From: Pseudomonas sp. 7P_10.2_Bac1
Lineage (GTDB): Bacteria > Pseudomonadota > Gammaproteobacteria > Pseudomonadales > Pseudomonadaceae
NCBI RefSeq assembly: GCF_025465935.1
Contig: NZ_JANLNV010000078.1
Coordinates: forward strand, 56,581-120,580
Reading direction: 5' to 3'
Length of the DNA stretch: 64,000 nt
Numbering within the stretch: the first letter of the stretch is position 1; every line of letters begins with the position of its first letter. A model generated the notes under the pieces. It was not told the origin of the DNA. It made no database searches and saw nothing but the letters and a program-made list of their open reading frames with translations. Below are positions 9,694 through 18,599 of this stretch, piece by piece. The translations under genes and the position numbers were made by a program.

Positions 9694-11163
9694 TTATTCT
9701 GCCAGGGAGGCTTGAACAGGACCGGCCGCAGCCGTTTTGCCGGGCTCGAAGCCACCGCCCAGGGCTTGCATCAGTTGTATCGAAAGAGTGATCTGCTCAG
9801 CGTTCAAGTCAGCCAGTTGGCGCTGCGCCTGGAGCAATTGCTGCTCGATGCTAAGTACATCCAGGTAACTACCGATGCCGGATTCATAGCGCTGCAATCC
9901 CGAGTCATAGGATTGCTGGGCAATATCGGCGGCACGCTGCTGAGTGCTGATCTGCTCGCGCATGGCGTTCAGTTGCTCGAGGGTATCGCTGACATCACCG
10001 AGCGCCGTCACCAGCGTTTTGTTGTACTGCCCGACAGCCAGGTCGTAATTGGCGTCCTCGGCATCCAGCCCGGCACGCAGACGACCACCATCGAAAATCG
10101 GCAGTGAAATGGCAGGCGCAATATTCATGAAGCGACTGGCCGAACCAAACAGCGCATCACCCAGCAACGACTGAGTACCCGCCGCTGCCGTCAGGTTGAG
10201 ATTGGGGTAAAAGCGCGTTTTGGCGGCAGCAATATTTTTACTCGCCGCCTCGACCCGCCAGCGTGCCGCCACAATATCCGGGCGGCGACCCAGCAACTCG
10301 GCAGGCAACGTGCTGGGCACGGCCACGGCAGCCGGGGTCAAACTATTCGGCCGGGCAATCTCGAAACCACGATCAGGGCCTTTACCCAATAACACTGCCA
10401 GGGCAATACGGGCACTTTTGACCTGCTTCTGAGCATTGATCACCTGCTCTTGCGAGCTGGCTTCCAGGCTTTCGGTCTGCTGGTACTGATAGTGGCTGTC
10501 GATACCGGCCTGCAACCGCTGCTTGCTCAAATCGAGCATTTTGCGGGTGCGCTTGAGGTCATCTGTCGACAAATCCAGAACGCTGTAGGCATGTCCGAGG
10601 TTGCTGTAGGCCTTTGCCACATCAGCAGCCAGAGTCAGGCTCGCCGCATGACTGTCGACCTCGGCAGCACGCGCCTCGCCCAATGCGGCTTCCCAGGCAT
10701 CACGCTGGCCGCCCCACAGATCAAAGGTGTAATTAAACGTCAGGCCAATATCGCGCAAGGTGTCGTAACGACCGCCCACGCCCGTCGGGTCCTGGGAGCG
10801 AGACAGCCGTGAGCGCGTCACATCGGCCTCGGCGTCCAGCGTCGGCATGCGAGCCGCATCGGCCGCACCGGCAGCAGCGCTAGCCTGATGCGCACGCGCA
10901 CTGGCGATTTGCATGTCGGGGCTGTCACGCAGCGCTTCGTCGATCAATCCATTCAATTGGCGGTCGCCCAGGCGCGTCCACCAGTTTTTTTCCGGCCAGG
11001 CGGCAGGCGTCACCTGGATGCCATTCAGGGCCTGGGCAGCCTTGAGGTGCTGGGTATCCAGGCGGGTGCCTTCGGTTACCAACCCGCTGTAGTTGGCACA
11101 CCCCGCCAACGCAAGGGACACACACATCAGGCTCAAGCCTGTTCGTAGCGTTTTGTTGCTCAT
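9694..11163 (-). CDS. Outer-membrane efflux lipoprotein (OprM/NodT family)
   Basis: This is the TolC-like channel of the tripartite pump. A signal peptide with lipobox LALAGC (Cys22) indicates an outer-membrane lipoprotein. Two outer-membrane-efflux repeats follow, with the pivotal stretch ELLGRRPDIVAARWRVEAAS near residue 290 and QRYESGIGSYLDVLSIEQQL near 425. The 489-residue length is typical. Its ATG overlaps the stop of the upstream marR gene by four bases. Confidence 0.95.
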   Translation of the reverse strand: MSNKTLRTGLSLMCVSLALAGCANYSGLVTEGTRLDTQHLKAAQALNGIQVTPAAWPEKNWWTRLGDRQLNGLIDEALRDSPDMQIASARAHQASAAAGAADAARMPTLDAEADVTRSRLSRSQDPTGVGGRYDTLRDIGLTFNYTFDLWGGQRDAWEAALGEARAAEVDSHAASLTLAADVAKAYSNLGHAYSVLDLSTDDLKRTRKMLDLSKQRLQAGIDSHYQYQQTESLEASSQEQVINAQKQVKSARIALAVLLGKGPDRGFEIARPNSLTPAAVAVPSTLPAELLGRRPDIVAARWRVEAASKNIAAAKTRFYPNLNLTAAAGTQSLLGDALFGSASRFMNIAPAISLPIFDGGRLRAGLDAEDANYDLAVGQYNKTLVTALGDVSDTLEQLNAMREQISTQQRAADIAQQSYDSGLQRYESGIGSYLDVLSIEQQLLQAQRQLADLNAEQITLSIQLMQALGGGFEPGKTAAAGPVQASLAE

Positions 11164-11633
11164 TGTTCACCCAAGCGTTGGATAGTGATCGGATCACCGG
11201 CCGCCAGCAGTATTTTTTTGAGAATGTGTTCCAGGCTCTGCAGCTCTTGCGCAGTGATTGCCCCCGCCAACTGATTCATGGCATCAGCGCCAATCTGAGG
11301 TAACAGGGCTACCAGCCCCTGGCCGTCTTCAGTCAACACCAGACGCACTTGACGCCTGTCGGCCTCGGAGCGCTGGCGAATCAGCAGGTTTTTCTGCTCA
11401 AGACGATCAAGCATCCGTGTCATTGAGCCACTGTCCACCGAGAGGTTGCGGCACAGCTCAGCCGGCGTATCGACCGCAAACTGCTCCATGATGATCAGCA
11501 CCTTGAACTGCGCCGCAGTGATGCCAAAAGGCTCCATATGGGTGTCGATGATGCGATCTTTGAGGATCGCTGCACGCCCCAGGAGCAGACCCAACATGCA
11601 GTTCTGAAAAGTATCGGGATGGAAATGTTTCAT
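11160..11633 (-). CDS. MarR-family repressor of the efflux operon
   Basis: This winged-helix dimer probably represses its own operon and releases DNA on binding a small phenolic or drug-like ligand. About 157 residues contain ITAAQFKVLIIMEQF, then the recognition helix SVDSGSMTRMLDRLEQKNL and the wing SEADRRQVRLVLTEDG. The ATG at 11633 (MKHFHPDTF) is preferred over an upstream TTG at 11672, because the TTG would lie inside the operator region. It is the first gene of marR-oprM-emrA-emrB. Confidence 0.9.
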   Translation of the reverse strand: MKHFHPDTFQNCMLGLLLGRAAILKDRIIDTHMEPFGITAAQFKVLIIMEQFAVDTPAELCRNLSVDSGSMTRMLDRLEQKNLLIRQRSEADRRQVRLVLTEDGQGLVALLPQIGADAMNQLAGAITAQELQSLEHILKKILLAAGDPITIQRLGEQ

Positions 11634-11648
11634 CAGGGCACCAGAAAG

Positions 11649-11700
11649 CTGCCTAGGCAGTAATGTAACCAAATACTACTGCTTAGGCAGCTAATGTCAA
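11649..11700 (-). promoter_or_regulatory. Promoter with twin MarR operators
   Basis: On the minus strand TTGACA (11695-11700) and TAGTAT are spaced by 16 bases. Two near-identical palindromes, ctgcctaggcag (11649-11660) and ctgcttaggcag (11679-11690), lie 30 bases apart. One fills the spacer between the -35 and -10 boxes and the other covers the region just after the start site. A dimer on each site would block RNA polymerase, the usual picture for MarR autorepression. Confidence 0.7.
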
Positions 11701-11837
11701 GATTATAAATAGCAGGCTAACTATATGGATATAGCAATACGACCCGCCCCGGCTGCAATCTTTGATACAAAGACCGCAGCAGAGGCAGCTCCGATTAGGC
11801 TGGGAACACAGAAACCCGTAGTCGGTACACCGGCTAC

Positions 11838-12446
11838 TTAAGGCTGAGCGGGCACGCCGCTGTGGAAACGGAATTCAACATCCGGGGATTCAATCAGGTC
11901 TTGCTCGGCGGCGCGCACCCGCTCAATCACCTGCGCGATGTCTTTGGCGTCGCCATATTGATAAGCGAGTTTCAGATAGCCCTGAAAATGCCGCGCCTCA
12001 CTCTTGAGCAAGCCGTAATAGAACTTGCCGAGTTCTTCGTCCAAATGCGGCACCAAGGCTTCAAAACGCTCACAACTGCGAGCTTCGATAAACGCCCCGA
12101 CCACCAGCGTGTCGACCAGTTTGACCGGTTCGTGGTTACGCACCACTTTGCGCAAACCCGAGGCATAACGCCCCGCCGATAGCTGGCGCAGTTCGATCTT
12201 GCGCTTTTTCATCAAGCGCATGACCTGCTCGTGATGCACCAGCTCTTCGCGGGCCAGACGCGACATCATATTGATGAGGTCAACATGGGAGTGGTACTTG
12301 GCGATCAGGCTCAAAGCGGTGCTAGCGGCCTTGAACTCACAATTCTTGTGATCGATCAGCAAGGTTTCCTGGTCAGCCAGTGCCGCCGCAATCCAGCCGT
12401 CCGGGGTACGGCAGCCCAGGAACTCATGAATTTCAGGAAGATTCAT
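11838..12446 (-). CDS. miaE: tRNA 2-methylthio-N6-isopentenyladenosine-37 hydroxylase MiaE
   Basis: MiaE uses a non-haem diiron centre and oxygen to hydroxylate the isopentenyl group of ms2i6A37 in tRNAs reading UNN codons. The ferritin-like fold shows carboxylate and histidine ligands in REELVHHEQV, EARSCERF and SEARHFQGYL. The start at 12446 (MNLPEIHEFLG) has gggag about nine bases upstream and gives 202 residues, the usual size. An upstream in-frame ATG would add ten residues without a good binding site. It is a single-gene unit. Confidence 0.93.
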   Translation of the reverse strand: MNLPEIHEFLGCRTPDGWIAAALADQETLLIDHKNCEFKAASTALSLIAKYHSHVDLINMMSRLAREELVHHEQVMRLMKKRKIELRQLSAGRYASGLRKVVRNHEPVKLVDTLVVGAFIEARSCERFEALVPHLDEELGKFYYGLLKSEARHFQGYLKLAYQYGDAKDIAQVIERVRAAEQDLIESPDVEFRFHSGVPAQP

Positions 12447-12585
12447 GCACACGCTCCCGAATACTGGAGATTGCACAACGGGCCGAAGGTGTTTTGAAAA
12501 ATCGCGGACATGAGGCTCACACAGGCTGGACGAGGCGAAAGGCGGCGATTATACGGGCCATGTGCTACAGCACCAACCGCGCCGC

Positions 12586-12628
12586 TTGATATGTATCAAC
12601 GTCGAGATAACTGAGGAGCAACTATAGT
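12586..12628 (+). promoter_or_regulatory. Anr/FNR box and promoter of the usp gene
   Basis: TTGAT-ATGT-ATCAA (12586-12599) is a perfect match to the Anr/FNR consensus. A -10 box TATAGT lies at 12623-12628, which places the start site about 42 bases from the box centre, the standard class II activation position. Low-oxygen induction is therefore expected. Confidence 0.8.
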
Positions 12629-12666
12629 GAGCGCGTCCGCCTTAATTACACATGGAGTGATCGGTC

Positions 12667-13521
12667 ATGCAAACCCTACGCAGCCTGCTGGTCGTCATCG
12701 AACCGCAACTGATGGAAAGTTTCGCGCTCAAGCGCGCCAAGGAAATCGCCAAAAACACCCAGGCGCACCTGCACCTGCTGATCAGTGACAAGGAACACGA
12801 TCATTCAGCCTTGCTCAACGTGCTGACCAACAGCCTGGTGAACGAAGGCTACAGCGTGACCTCGCGCCAGACCTGGCACGAAAATCAGCACACCACCATC
12901 ATCAAGGAGCAACAGATCGAGGGCTGCAACCTGGTGATCAAGCAGCACGTTGACGACTCCATCCTGCGAAAAATACTGCTCACACCTGAAGACTGGAAAC
13001 TGCTGCGCGACTGCCCTACTCCGGTCCTGCTGGTCAGAACCACCAGACCGTGGAGCAACGGCGTCGTGCTGGCAGCCGTCGACGTGGGCAATGGCGACGA
13101 AGACCACATGGCCCTGCACAAAAGCATCATTGATCAGGGTTTTCGCATTGCCAGCCTGATCCACGGCGAGCTTCACGTGGTCAGCGCACACCCGGCACCG
13201 ACCTTGGCCGTGATGGATGCGGCCTACCCGATCGACACCGAGTACGAAGCCAGCTTCCGGGCGGCGAGTAAAGAATTCCAGCGCCGCTTCGAGATCAGCG
13301 ACGAACGCATGCACATCAAGCAAGGCCCGGCCGACATCATCATTCAGCAGGTCGCCAGAAAGCTCGATGCCGTGGTGACCGTTATCGGCACCGTAGCGCG
13401 CACCGGTTTATCCGCCGCCTTGATCGGCAACACTGCAGAAATCGTGATCGACAAGCTGGAGTCCGACATTCTGGTGCTCAAGCCGGATGACATCGTCAAG
13501 GAACTGGAAAACAACGTGTAG
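12667..13521 (+). CDS. Tandem universal stress protein (UspE type)
   Basis: The 284-residue protein has two Usp domains, about 1-140 and 150-284. The second carries an ATP-binding-like loop (VIGTVARTGLSAALIGNTAEIVI near 238-260). Tandem Usp proteins such as P. aeruginosa UspK and UspN are induced by Anr and help survival in oxygen-poor conditions, and the perfect Anr box upstream supports the same role here. The start ATG at 12667 has tggag ten bases ahead. The stop codon TAG lies within the first bases of a REP-like element, so the last codon and stop may come from that insertion. Confidence 0.93.
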   Translation: MQTLRSLLVVIEPQLMESFALKRAKEIAKNTQAHLHLLISDKEHDHSALLNVLTNSLVNEGYSVTSRQTWHENQHTTIIKEQQIEGCNLVIKQHVDDSILRKILLTPEDWKLLRDCPTPVLLVRTTRPWSNGVVLAAVDVGNGDEDHMALHKSIIDQGFRIASLIHGELHVVSAHPAPTLAVMDAAYPIDTEYEASFRAASKEFQRRFEISDERMHIKQGPADIIIQQVARKLDAVVTVIGTVARTGLSAALIGNTAEIVIDKLESDILVLKPDDIVKELENNV

Positions 13522-13569
13522 GAGCGAGTTTGCCTCGCGATCTTTTGATCGTTCAAAGATCGCGAGGCA
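13518..13569. repeat. REP-like element overlapping the usp stop codon
   Basis: The run gtaggagcgagtttgcctcg and cgcgaggcag form a shortened copy of the palindrome at 6793-6858. Its gtag begins inside the last sense codon and supplies the TAG stop of the upstream gene. Confidence 0.75.
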
Positions 13570-13584
13570 GAGGGCCAGGCCCCA

Positions 13585-14052
13585 TTACCCCATCGCATCC
13601 TTGAGAAAACCCGGTGCGATGTAGCGCTCGTAATGGGCTTCGGACAAGAGGAAAAATTCCCGATCAATGGCGTCACGCAACTCTGGCAGCGCCCACTCGC
13701 GAAACTCCGGCAACAGCACCATGCCGTACATTTCCAGCTGGTTGATCACCCGCGCGCCACGGGCAATCAACTGGTACGCCCAGCAGTATTCGGACTGATG
13801 CGGCACGAAACGGATTTTGCGCGTGACCAACTGATTACGCAGCGCCTCACGGTCAAACACTTCAACCTTGGCCGCCATCACCTGCACCAGAAGGTGTTCC
13901 AGCCGCAGCCAGACAGCCCGCTTCTCGTCTTCGTTGTAACCGTTCCAGTGGATCACTTCATGGTGGAAACGTTTGCAGCCACGGCACACGAGATCACCGT
14001 AAACGGTTGAGCAAAGGCCGATACAAGGCGTCTTGATGGTTTGGTTGGGCAT
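13585..14052 (-). CDS. DUF1289 domain protein
   Basis: This is a small conserved proteobacterial protein of unknown function. The N-terminal Cys-rich motif PCIGLCSTVYGDLVCRGCKR (residues 9-28) with four cysteines defines DUF1289 and may bind a metal. WNGYNEDEKRAVW follows. The C-terminal hundred residues are helix-rich and are found in the pseudomonad version. The start at MPNQTIKTP (14052) is chosen, since five upstream in-frame residues are not supported. It is convergent with the usp gene and divergent from acnB. Confidence 0.88.
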   Translation of the reverse strand: MPNQTIKTPCIGLCSTVYGDLVCRGCKRFHHEVIHWNGYNEDEKRAVWLRLEHLLVQVMAAKVEVFDREALRNQLVTRKIRFVPHQSEYCWAYQLIARGARVINQLEMYGMVLLPEFREWALPELRDAIDREFFLLSEAHYERYIAPGFLKDAMG

Positions 14053-14139
14053 GGCGAAATAGAGCACTGCAGAGCGAAACAGACGGCCATGTTAGCCCTT
14101 TGTCTAACGCAGATCACCCCTCAACCTTCAGGGTCCAAC

Positions 14140-14168
14140 TTACCTTTAACAAGTTTTTGCCGTAGAAT
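14140..14168 (+). promoter_or_regulatory. Sigma-70 promoter of acnB
   Basis: TTACCT (14140-14145) and TAGAAT (14163-14168) are spaced by 17 bases. The start site would be near 14175, giving an acnB leader of about 285 bases that includes the large hairpin at 14201-14337. Confidence 0.5.
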
Positions 14169-14200
14169 CGGCCTGCCTTTTAAGGCGCCAATGTCCGTTG

Positions 14201-14337
14201 GAAGCTGTTTTCAAAGCGTCACGAGCACAGTTGATCCTGAAGAACGGTGTTGATGCGGGGTATTTGCACGGCAAATGACCGCATCAACATTCATCATCCC
14301 CACCGTTTGGATGGCGTAAAACTTTGAAAACAGCTTC
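14201..14337 (+). promoter_or_regulatory. Nested hairpin in the acnB leader
   Basis: Four arm pairs nest inside one another: a perfect 16-base pair (gaagctgttttcaaag at 14201-14216, ctttgaaaacagcttc at 14322-14337), aacggtg/caccgtt (14243-14249, 14301-14307), gttgatgcgg/ccgcatcaac (14249-14258, 14279-14288), and atttgc/gcaaat around a 3-base loop. No T run follows, so it is not a simple terminator. It could be a regulatory leader, an sRNA or a small non-coding mobile element. Confidence 0.6.
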
Positions 14338-14458
14338 TGTTGGGAATCCTTGAAACTCTGGCTAAGCGGCCCAAAAAGCCCTGCAGCGCATGAGTACCTG
14401 GCATTCCTGGATGAGCGTCCCGGACACCCATTTGGGACCAATGATGAGGGTAATAACT

Positions 14459-17059
14459 GTGCTTGAAGCCTACCGCAAACATATCGAAGAGCGCGCAGCA
14501 CTGGGTATCGTTCCCCAGCCGCTTAACGCCGAACAAACTGCAGGCCTGGTTGAGCTGCTGAAAAACCCGCCTGCCGGTGAAGAAGAATTCCTCGTTGACC
14601 TGATCACCAACCGCATTCCACCAGGTGTTGACGAAGCTGCCTACGTTAAAGCCGGCTTCCTGGCCGCCATCGCGAAAGGTGAAGCAACCTCCCCTCTGAT
14701 CACCAAAAAACGCGCTGTTGAACTGCTTGGCACCATGCAAGGCGGCTACAACATCGTGACTCTGGTTGAGCTGCTGGACGACGCAGAGCTGGCACCGGTT
14801 GCCGCCGCGCAACTCAAGCACACCCTGCTGATGTTTGACGCCTTCCACGACGTCGCTGAAAAAGCCAAAAAAGGCAATGCTCACGCTAAAGCCGTGATCG
14901 AGTCCTGGGCTGACGGCGAGTGGTTCAAGAACCGTCCGACCCTGGCTGACAAAATCAGCCTGCGCGTGTTCAAGGTGACTGGCGAAACCAACACCGACGA
15001 CCTGTCCCCTGCTCCAGACGCCTGGTCGCGCCCTGACATCCCGCTGCACGCCCTGGCCATGCTGAAAATGGCACGTGACGGTATCGTGCCGGACGTTCAA
15101 GGCTCCATCGGCCCGATGAAGCAAATCGAAGAAATGCGCGGTCAGGGCTTCCCTATCGCCTACGTCGGTGACGTAGTCGGTACCGGTTCGTCGCGTAAAT
15201 CGGCCACCAACTCCGTACTGTGGTTCTTCGGCGACGACGTACCTTACGTACCGAACAAGCGTGCCGGTGGTTTCTGCTTCGGTAGCAAGATCGCTCCAAT
15301 CTTCTACAACACCATGGAAGATGCTGGCGCACTGCCAATCGAGTTCGACGTCAGCAACATCAACATGGGCGACGTGATCGACCTGTACCCGCACGCCGGC
15401 AAAGTCTGCAAGCACGGTACTGACGAAGTCATCACCACCTTCGAACTGAAAACCCCGGTTCTGCTGGACGAAGTTCGCGCTGGCGGCCGTATCCCGCTGA
15501 TCATCGGCCGTGGCCTGACCGAGAAGGCTCGCGCCGAGCTGGGTCTGCCTCCTTCTGATCTGTTCAAAAAGCCGGAAGCACCTGTTGAAAGCACCAAGGG
15601 TTACACCCTGGCGCAGAAAATGGTCGGCAAGGCATGCGGCGTAGCTGGCGTTCGTCCAGGTACTTACTGCGAACCGAAGATGACCACCGTAGGCTCTCAG
15701 GACACCACCGGTCCTATGACCCGTGACGAACTGAAAGACCTGGCGTGCCTGGGCTTCTCCGCTGACCTGGTCATGCAGTCGTTCTGCCACACCGCGGCGT
15801 ATCCTAAGCCGATCGACGTGACCACGCACCACACCCTGCCAGACTTCATCATGACCCGCGGCGGCGTTTCCCTGCGTCCGGGCGACGGCATCATCCACAG
15901 CTGGCTGAACCGCATGCTGCTGCCAGACACCGTCGGCACCGGTGGCGACTCCCACACTCGTTTCCCAATGGGCATTTCCTTCCCTGCTGGTTCGGGTCTG
16001 GTAGCGTTCGCCGCAGCCACTGGCGTAATGCCACTGGACATGCCGGAGTCGGTTCTGGTTCGCTTCAAAGGCGAAATGCAGCCAGGTATCACCCTGCGCG
16101 ACCTGGTACACGCCATTCCTTACGTCGCTATCCAGAAAGGCCTGCTGACGGTAGAGAAGAAAGGCAAGATCAACGAATTCTCGGGTCGCATCCTGGAAAT
16201 CGAAGGTCTGGACAACCTGAGCATCGAGCAAGCGTTCGAACTGTCCGACGCCTCGGCAGAACGTTCGGCAGCTGGCTGCACCATCAAGCTGTCCAAAGAG
16301 TCGATCACCGAATACCTGAACTCCAACATCACCCTGCTGCGCTGGATGATTGCTGAAGGTTACGGCGACGTGCGTACCCTTGAGCGCCGCGCTCAAGCGA
16401 TGGAAGCGTGGATTGCCAACCCTGAGCTGATGGAAGCCGATGCTGACGCCGAATACGCGCACATCATCGAAATCGATCTGGCCGACATCAAAGAGCCTGT
16501 ACTCTGCGCGCCAAACGACCCGGATGATGCCCGTCTGCTGTCCAGCGTTGCTGGCGAGAAAATCGACGAAGTGTTCATCGGTTCGTGCATGACCAACATC
16601 GGCCACTTCCGTGCGGCAGGCAAGCTGCTGGACAAGGTCAAAGGTCAGCTGCCTACTCGTCTGTGGCTGTCGCCTCCGACCAAAATGGACGCTCACCAAC
16701 TGACCGAAGAAGGCTACTACGGCATCTACGGCAAAGCGGGCGCACGTATGGAAATGCCAGGCTGCTCGCTGTGCATGGGTAACCAGGCACGCGTTGAGCC
16801 GAACTCCACCGTGGTATCGACTTCGACGCGTAACTTCCCGAACCGTCTGGGTGATGGCGCGAACGTTTACCTGGCTTCGGCTGAGTTGGCGTCGGTGGCT
16901 TCGATCCTGGGTCGCCTGCCTACCGTTGAGGAATACCTGGCCTACGCGGCAGAGATCAACACCATGGCAACGGACGTATACCGTTACCTGAGCTTTGATC
17001 AGATCGCAGAATTCCGTGAGTCGGCAGCCAATGCCAACATCCCGGTCATTCAAGCGTAA
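14459..17059 (+). CDS. acnB: Aconitate hydratase B
   Basis: AcnB interconverts citrate and isocitrate in the TCA cycle and can also 2-methyl-cis-aconitate. The 866-residue protein has the B-type order: an N-terminal HEAT-like domain ([16 protein letters not shown]), a swivelling domain, then the Fe-S domains. The 4Fe-4S cysteines are visible in [11 protein letters not shown] and [10 protein letters not shown], and the active-site stretch [13 protein letters not shown] is intact. The start is GTG at 14459, with gaggg upstream and the family's usual N-terminus. The longer in-frame reading from 14390 is not family-like. A strong terminator follows. Confidence 0.97.
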   Translation: MLEAYRKHIEERAALGIVPQPLNAEQTAGLVELLKNPPAGEEEFLVDLITNRIPPGVDEAAYVKAGFLAAIAKGEATSPLITKKRAVELLGTMQGGYNIVTLVELLDDAELAPVAAAQLKHTLLMFDAFHDVAEKAKKGNAHAKAVIESWADGEWFKNRPTLADKISLRVFKVTGETNTDDLSPAPDAWSRPDIPLHALAMLKMARDGIVPDVQGSIGPMKQIEEMRGQGFPIAYVGDVVGTGSSRKSATNSVLWFFGDDVPYVPNKRAGGFCFGSKIAPIFYNTMEDAGALPIEFDVSNINMGDVIDLYPHAGKVCKHGTDEVITTFELKTPVLLDEVRAGGRIPLIIGRGLTEKARAELGLPPSDLFKKPEAPVESTKGYTLAQKMVGKACGVAGVRPGTYCEPKMTTVGSQDTTGPMTRDELKDLACLGFSADLVMQSFCHTAAYPKPIDVTTHHTLPDFIMTRGGVSLRPGDGIIHSWLNRMLLPDTVGTGGDSHTRFPMGISFPAGSGLVAFAAATGVMPLDMPESVLVRFKGEMQPGITLRDLVHAIPYVAIQKGLLTVEKKGKINEFSGRILEIEGLDNLSIEQAFELSDASAERSAAGCTIKLSKESITEYLNSNITLLRWMIAEGYGDVRTLERRAQAMEAWIANPELMEADADAEYAHIIEIDLADIKEPVLCAPNDPDDARLLSSVAGEKIDEVFIGSCMTNIGHFRAAGKLLDKVKGQLPTRLWLSPPTKMDAHQLTEEGYYGIYGKAGARMEMPGCSLCMGNQARVEPNSTVVSTSTRNFPNRLGDGANVYLASAELASVASILGRLPTVEEYLAYAAEINTMATDVYRYLSFDQIAEFRESAANANIPVIQA

Positions 17060-17074
17060 GCTGATGGCGTAACG

Positions 17075-17108
17075 AAAAAGCCCCGGCTCGCAAGAGCCGG
17101 GGCTTTTT
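17075..17108 (+). terminator. Terminator between acnB and the perM-like gene
   Basis: The 15-base arms aaaaagccccggctc and gagccggggcttttt around the loop gcaa form a textbook bidirectional terminator for two convergent genes. Confidence 0.92.
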
Positions 17109-17129
17109 CATATCAGCCTTAAAAGGGCT

Positions 17130-18206
17130 TTATAGCAACGGCGCTACCACCTGCTGCTCTCGTGGCCAGGCATCCAGCACTGCCTTGCACAGGGTCGCCA
17201 GCGGGATGGCAAAAAACACACCCCAAAAGCCCCACAACCCACCGAACAGCAAAACCGCACAAATGATGGCAACCGGGTGCAGACTCACCGCCTCGGAAAA
17301 CAACAGCGGCACCAGCACGTTACCGTCCAGTGTCTGAATGATCCCGTAGACCGCCATCAGGTAGATGAACTGATCGCTCCAGCCCCACTGAAACAGCGCA
17401 ATCAGCAGCACTGGCACCGTCACCACCACCGCGCCGACATACGGCACCACCACCGACACACCCACCAGCAACGCCAACAAGGCCGCGTAGTTCAGGCCCA
17501 TAGCGACGAAGGCGATGTAGGTCACGCCACCACAGATAATGATTTCAATGACCTTACCGCGAATGTAGTTGGCGATCTGCCGATTCATTTCTTCAGCCAC
17601 ACGGGTAATCAGCGCGCGCTCGCGGGGTAAATAACCCCGGACCCAACGGCTGATCAACACCCGATCCTTCAGGAAGAAGAACACCAGAATCGGCACCAGC
17701 ACCAGATAGATCATGATGTTGACCAGCAGCGGCAAACTCGACAGGGAGAACGTCAACGCCAGCTGGCCAAACTTGCCGATCTCACCACGTGCTACTTCGA
17801 TGGCTTGCAGCACTTGCTCATCCGACACCAGATGCGGGTAGCGTTCCGGCAGCAGCAACAGCAGCGACTGCCACTTGGCGAGCATGCCCGGTAATTCATT
17901 GAACAACGTGATCAACTGGTGCCACAGCAAAGGGACGACCACCACCATAAACACCAGCAGCAGCCCCATGAACAGTGCAAACACCAAGCCGACCGCCGCC
18001 CCCGCCGGCACTCGCAGCCGCTCCAGCGCCACCACCAGACCCTGCATCAGATACGCCAGCACCATGCCCGCCAATACCGGCGCGAGCATTCCGCCCAACG
18101 TCAGCACCGCAGTGAAGGCCAGCACCAACAGCACCGCCAGCACCACGGCCTCCTCATCAGAGAAGTAGCGCTGGACCCAATTTCGTAACACTTTGAACAT
18201 CGACAT
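17130..18206 (-). CDS. AI-2E family transporter (PerM-like)
   Basis: This polytopic inner-membrane protein of 358 residues belongs to the AI-2 exporter/PerM superfamily. About eight hydrophobic segments are visible. The conserved tail region near 260-330 (VVPYVGAVVVTVPVLLIALF and SLHPVAIICAVLLFGGLWG) is characteristic. Members export autoinducer-2 or act as sodium/proton antiporters, and the substrate here cannot be told. The gene lies 265 bases after tusA on the same strand, an arrangement often seen in pseudomonads. Confidence 0.9.
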   Translation of the reverse strand: MSMFKVLRNWVQRYFSDEEAVVLAVLLVLAFTAVLTLGGMLAPVLAGMVLAYLMQGLVVALERLRVPAGAAVGLVFALFMGLLLVFMVVVVPLLWHQLITLFNELPGMLAKWQSLLLLLPERYPHLVSDEQVLQAIEVARGEIGKFGQLALTFSLSSLPLLVNIMIYLVLVPILVFFFLKDRVLISRWVRGYLPRERALITRVAEEMNRQIANYIRGKVIEIIICGGVTYIAFVAMGLNYAALLALLVGVSVVVPYVGAVVVTVPVLLIALFQWGWSDQFIYLMAVYGIIQTLDGNVLVPLLFSEAVSLHPVAIICAVLLFGGLWGFWGVFFAIPLATLCKAVLDAWPREQQVVAPLL

Positions 18207-18232
18207 TCCTTAAGAGAAAGCGCCGCCAGGCC

Positions 18233-18472
18233 TCAGGCCTTGCGTAACCAGTAGCGATAGGTGCCAGCATCTTCTTCTTCACGTAGCAGCTCATGCCCTG
18301 CCAGGCGTGCGAAAGTTCGAAAATCGCGCTGCGAACCGGCATCCGTCGCGATCACTTTCAAGGTCTGGCCCTGGGCCAGACGGTTGAGCTCCAGCTTGGC
18401 CTTGAGCAACGGCAATGGACAGTTCAGGCCACTGGCATCCACTAGCGCATCATGCGCCAACGCATCAGTCAT
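18233..18472 (-). CDS. Sulfurtransferase TusA family protein
   Basis: The small alpha-beta protein of 79 residues carries the TusA signature DASGLNCPLPLLKAK with the single reactive Cys that carries persulfide sulfur. Family members relay sulfur for tRNA thiolation and molybdenum cofactor formation. The start at 18472 (MTDALAHDALVDASG) follows gagga at a good distance; an upstream ATG at 18505 is less likely. It precedes the PerM-like gene by 26 bases. Confidence 0.93.
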   Translation of the reverse strand: MTDALAHDALVDASGLNCPLPLLKAKLELNRLAQGQTLKVIATDAGSQRDFRTFARLAGHELLREEEDAGTYRYWLRKA

Positions 18473-18599
18473 GTTTACTTCCTCAGGCATGCCTATGGGT
18501 GGCATTTTTTAGCTCGCTAGAATACCCCAAGCAGACCGCCACTGGTCGCCAGCCAAGTGTCCAGCTACAGTAAGCGCTTTATTGACTAGAGCTTTGTGC

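Noticed and set aside
11634..11672. TTG start adding 13 residues to the MarR repressor
   Set aside because: It would place coding sequence over the operator palindrome and promoter, and MKHFHPDTF gives a normal family length.
14201..14337. Insertion sequence ends around the acnB leader
   Set aside because: No transposase frame lies between the arms and no clear target duplication flanks them. A non-coding mobile element remains possible and is stated in the finding.
14294..17053. A 919-codon open frame on the minus strand opposite acnB
   Set aside because: It is a shadow of acnB codon use in a GC-rich gene. It resembles no family and has no start signal.
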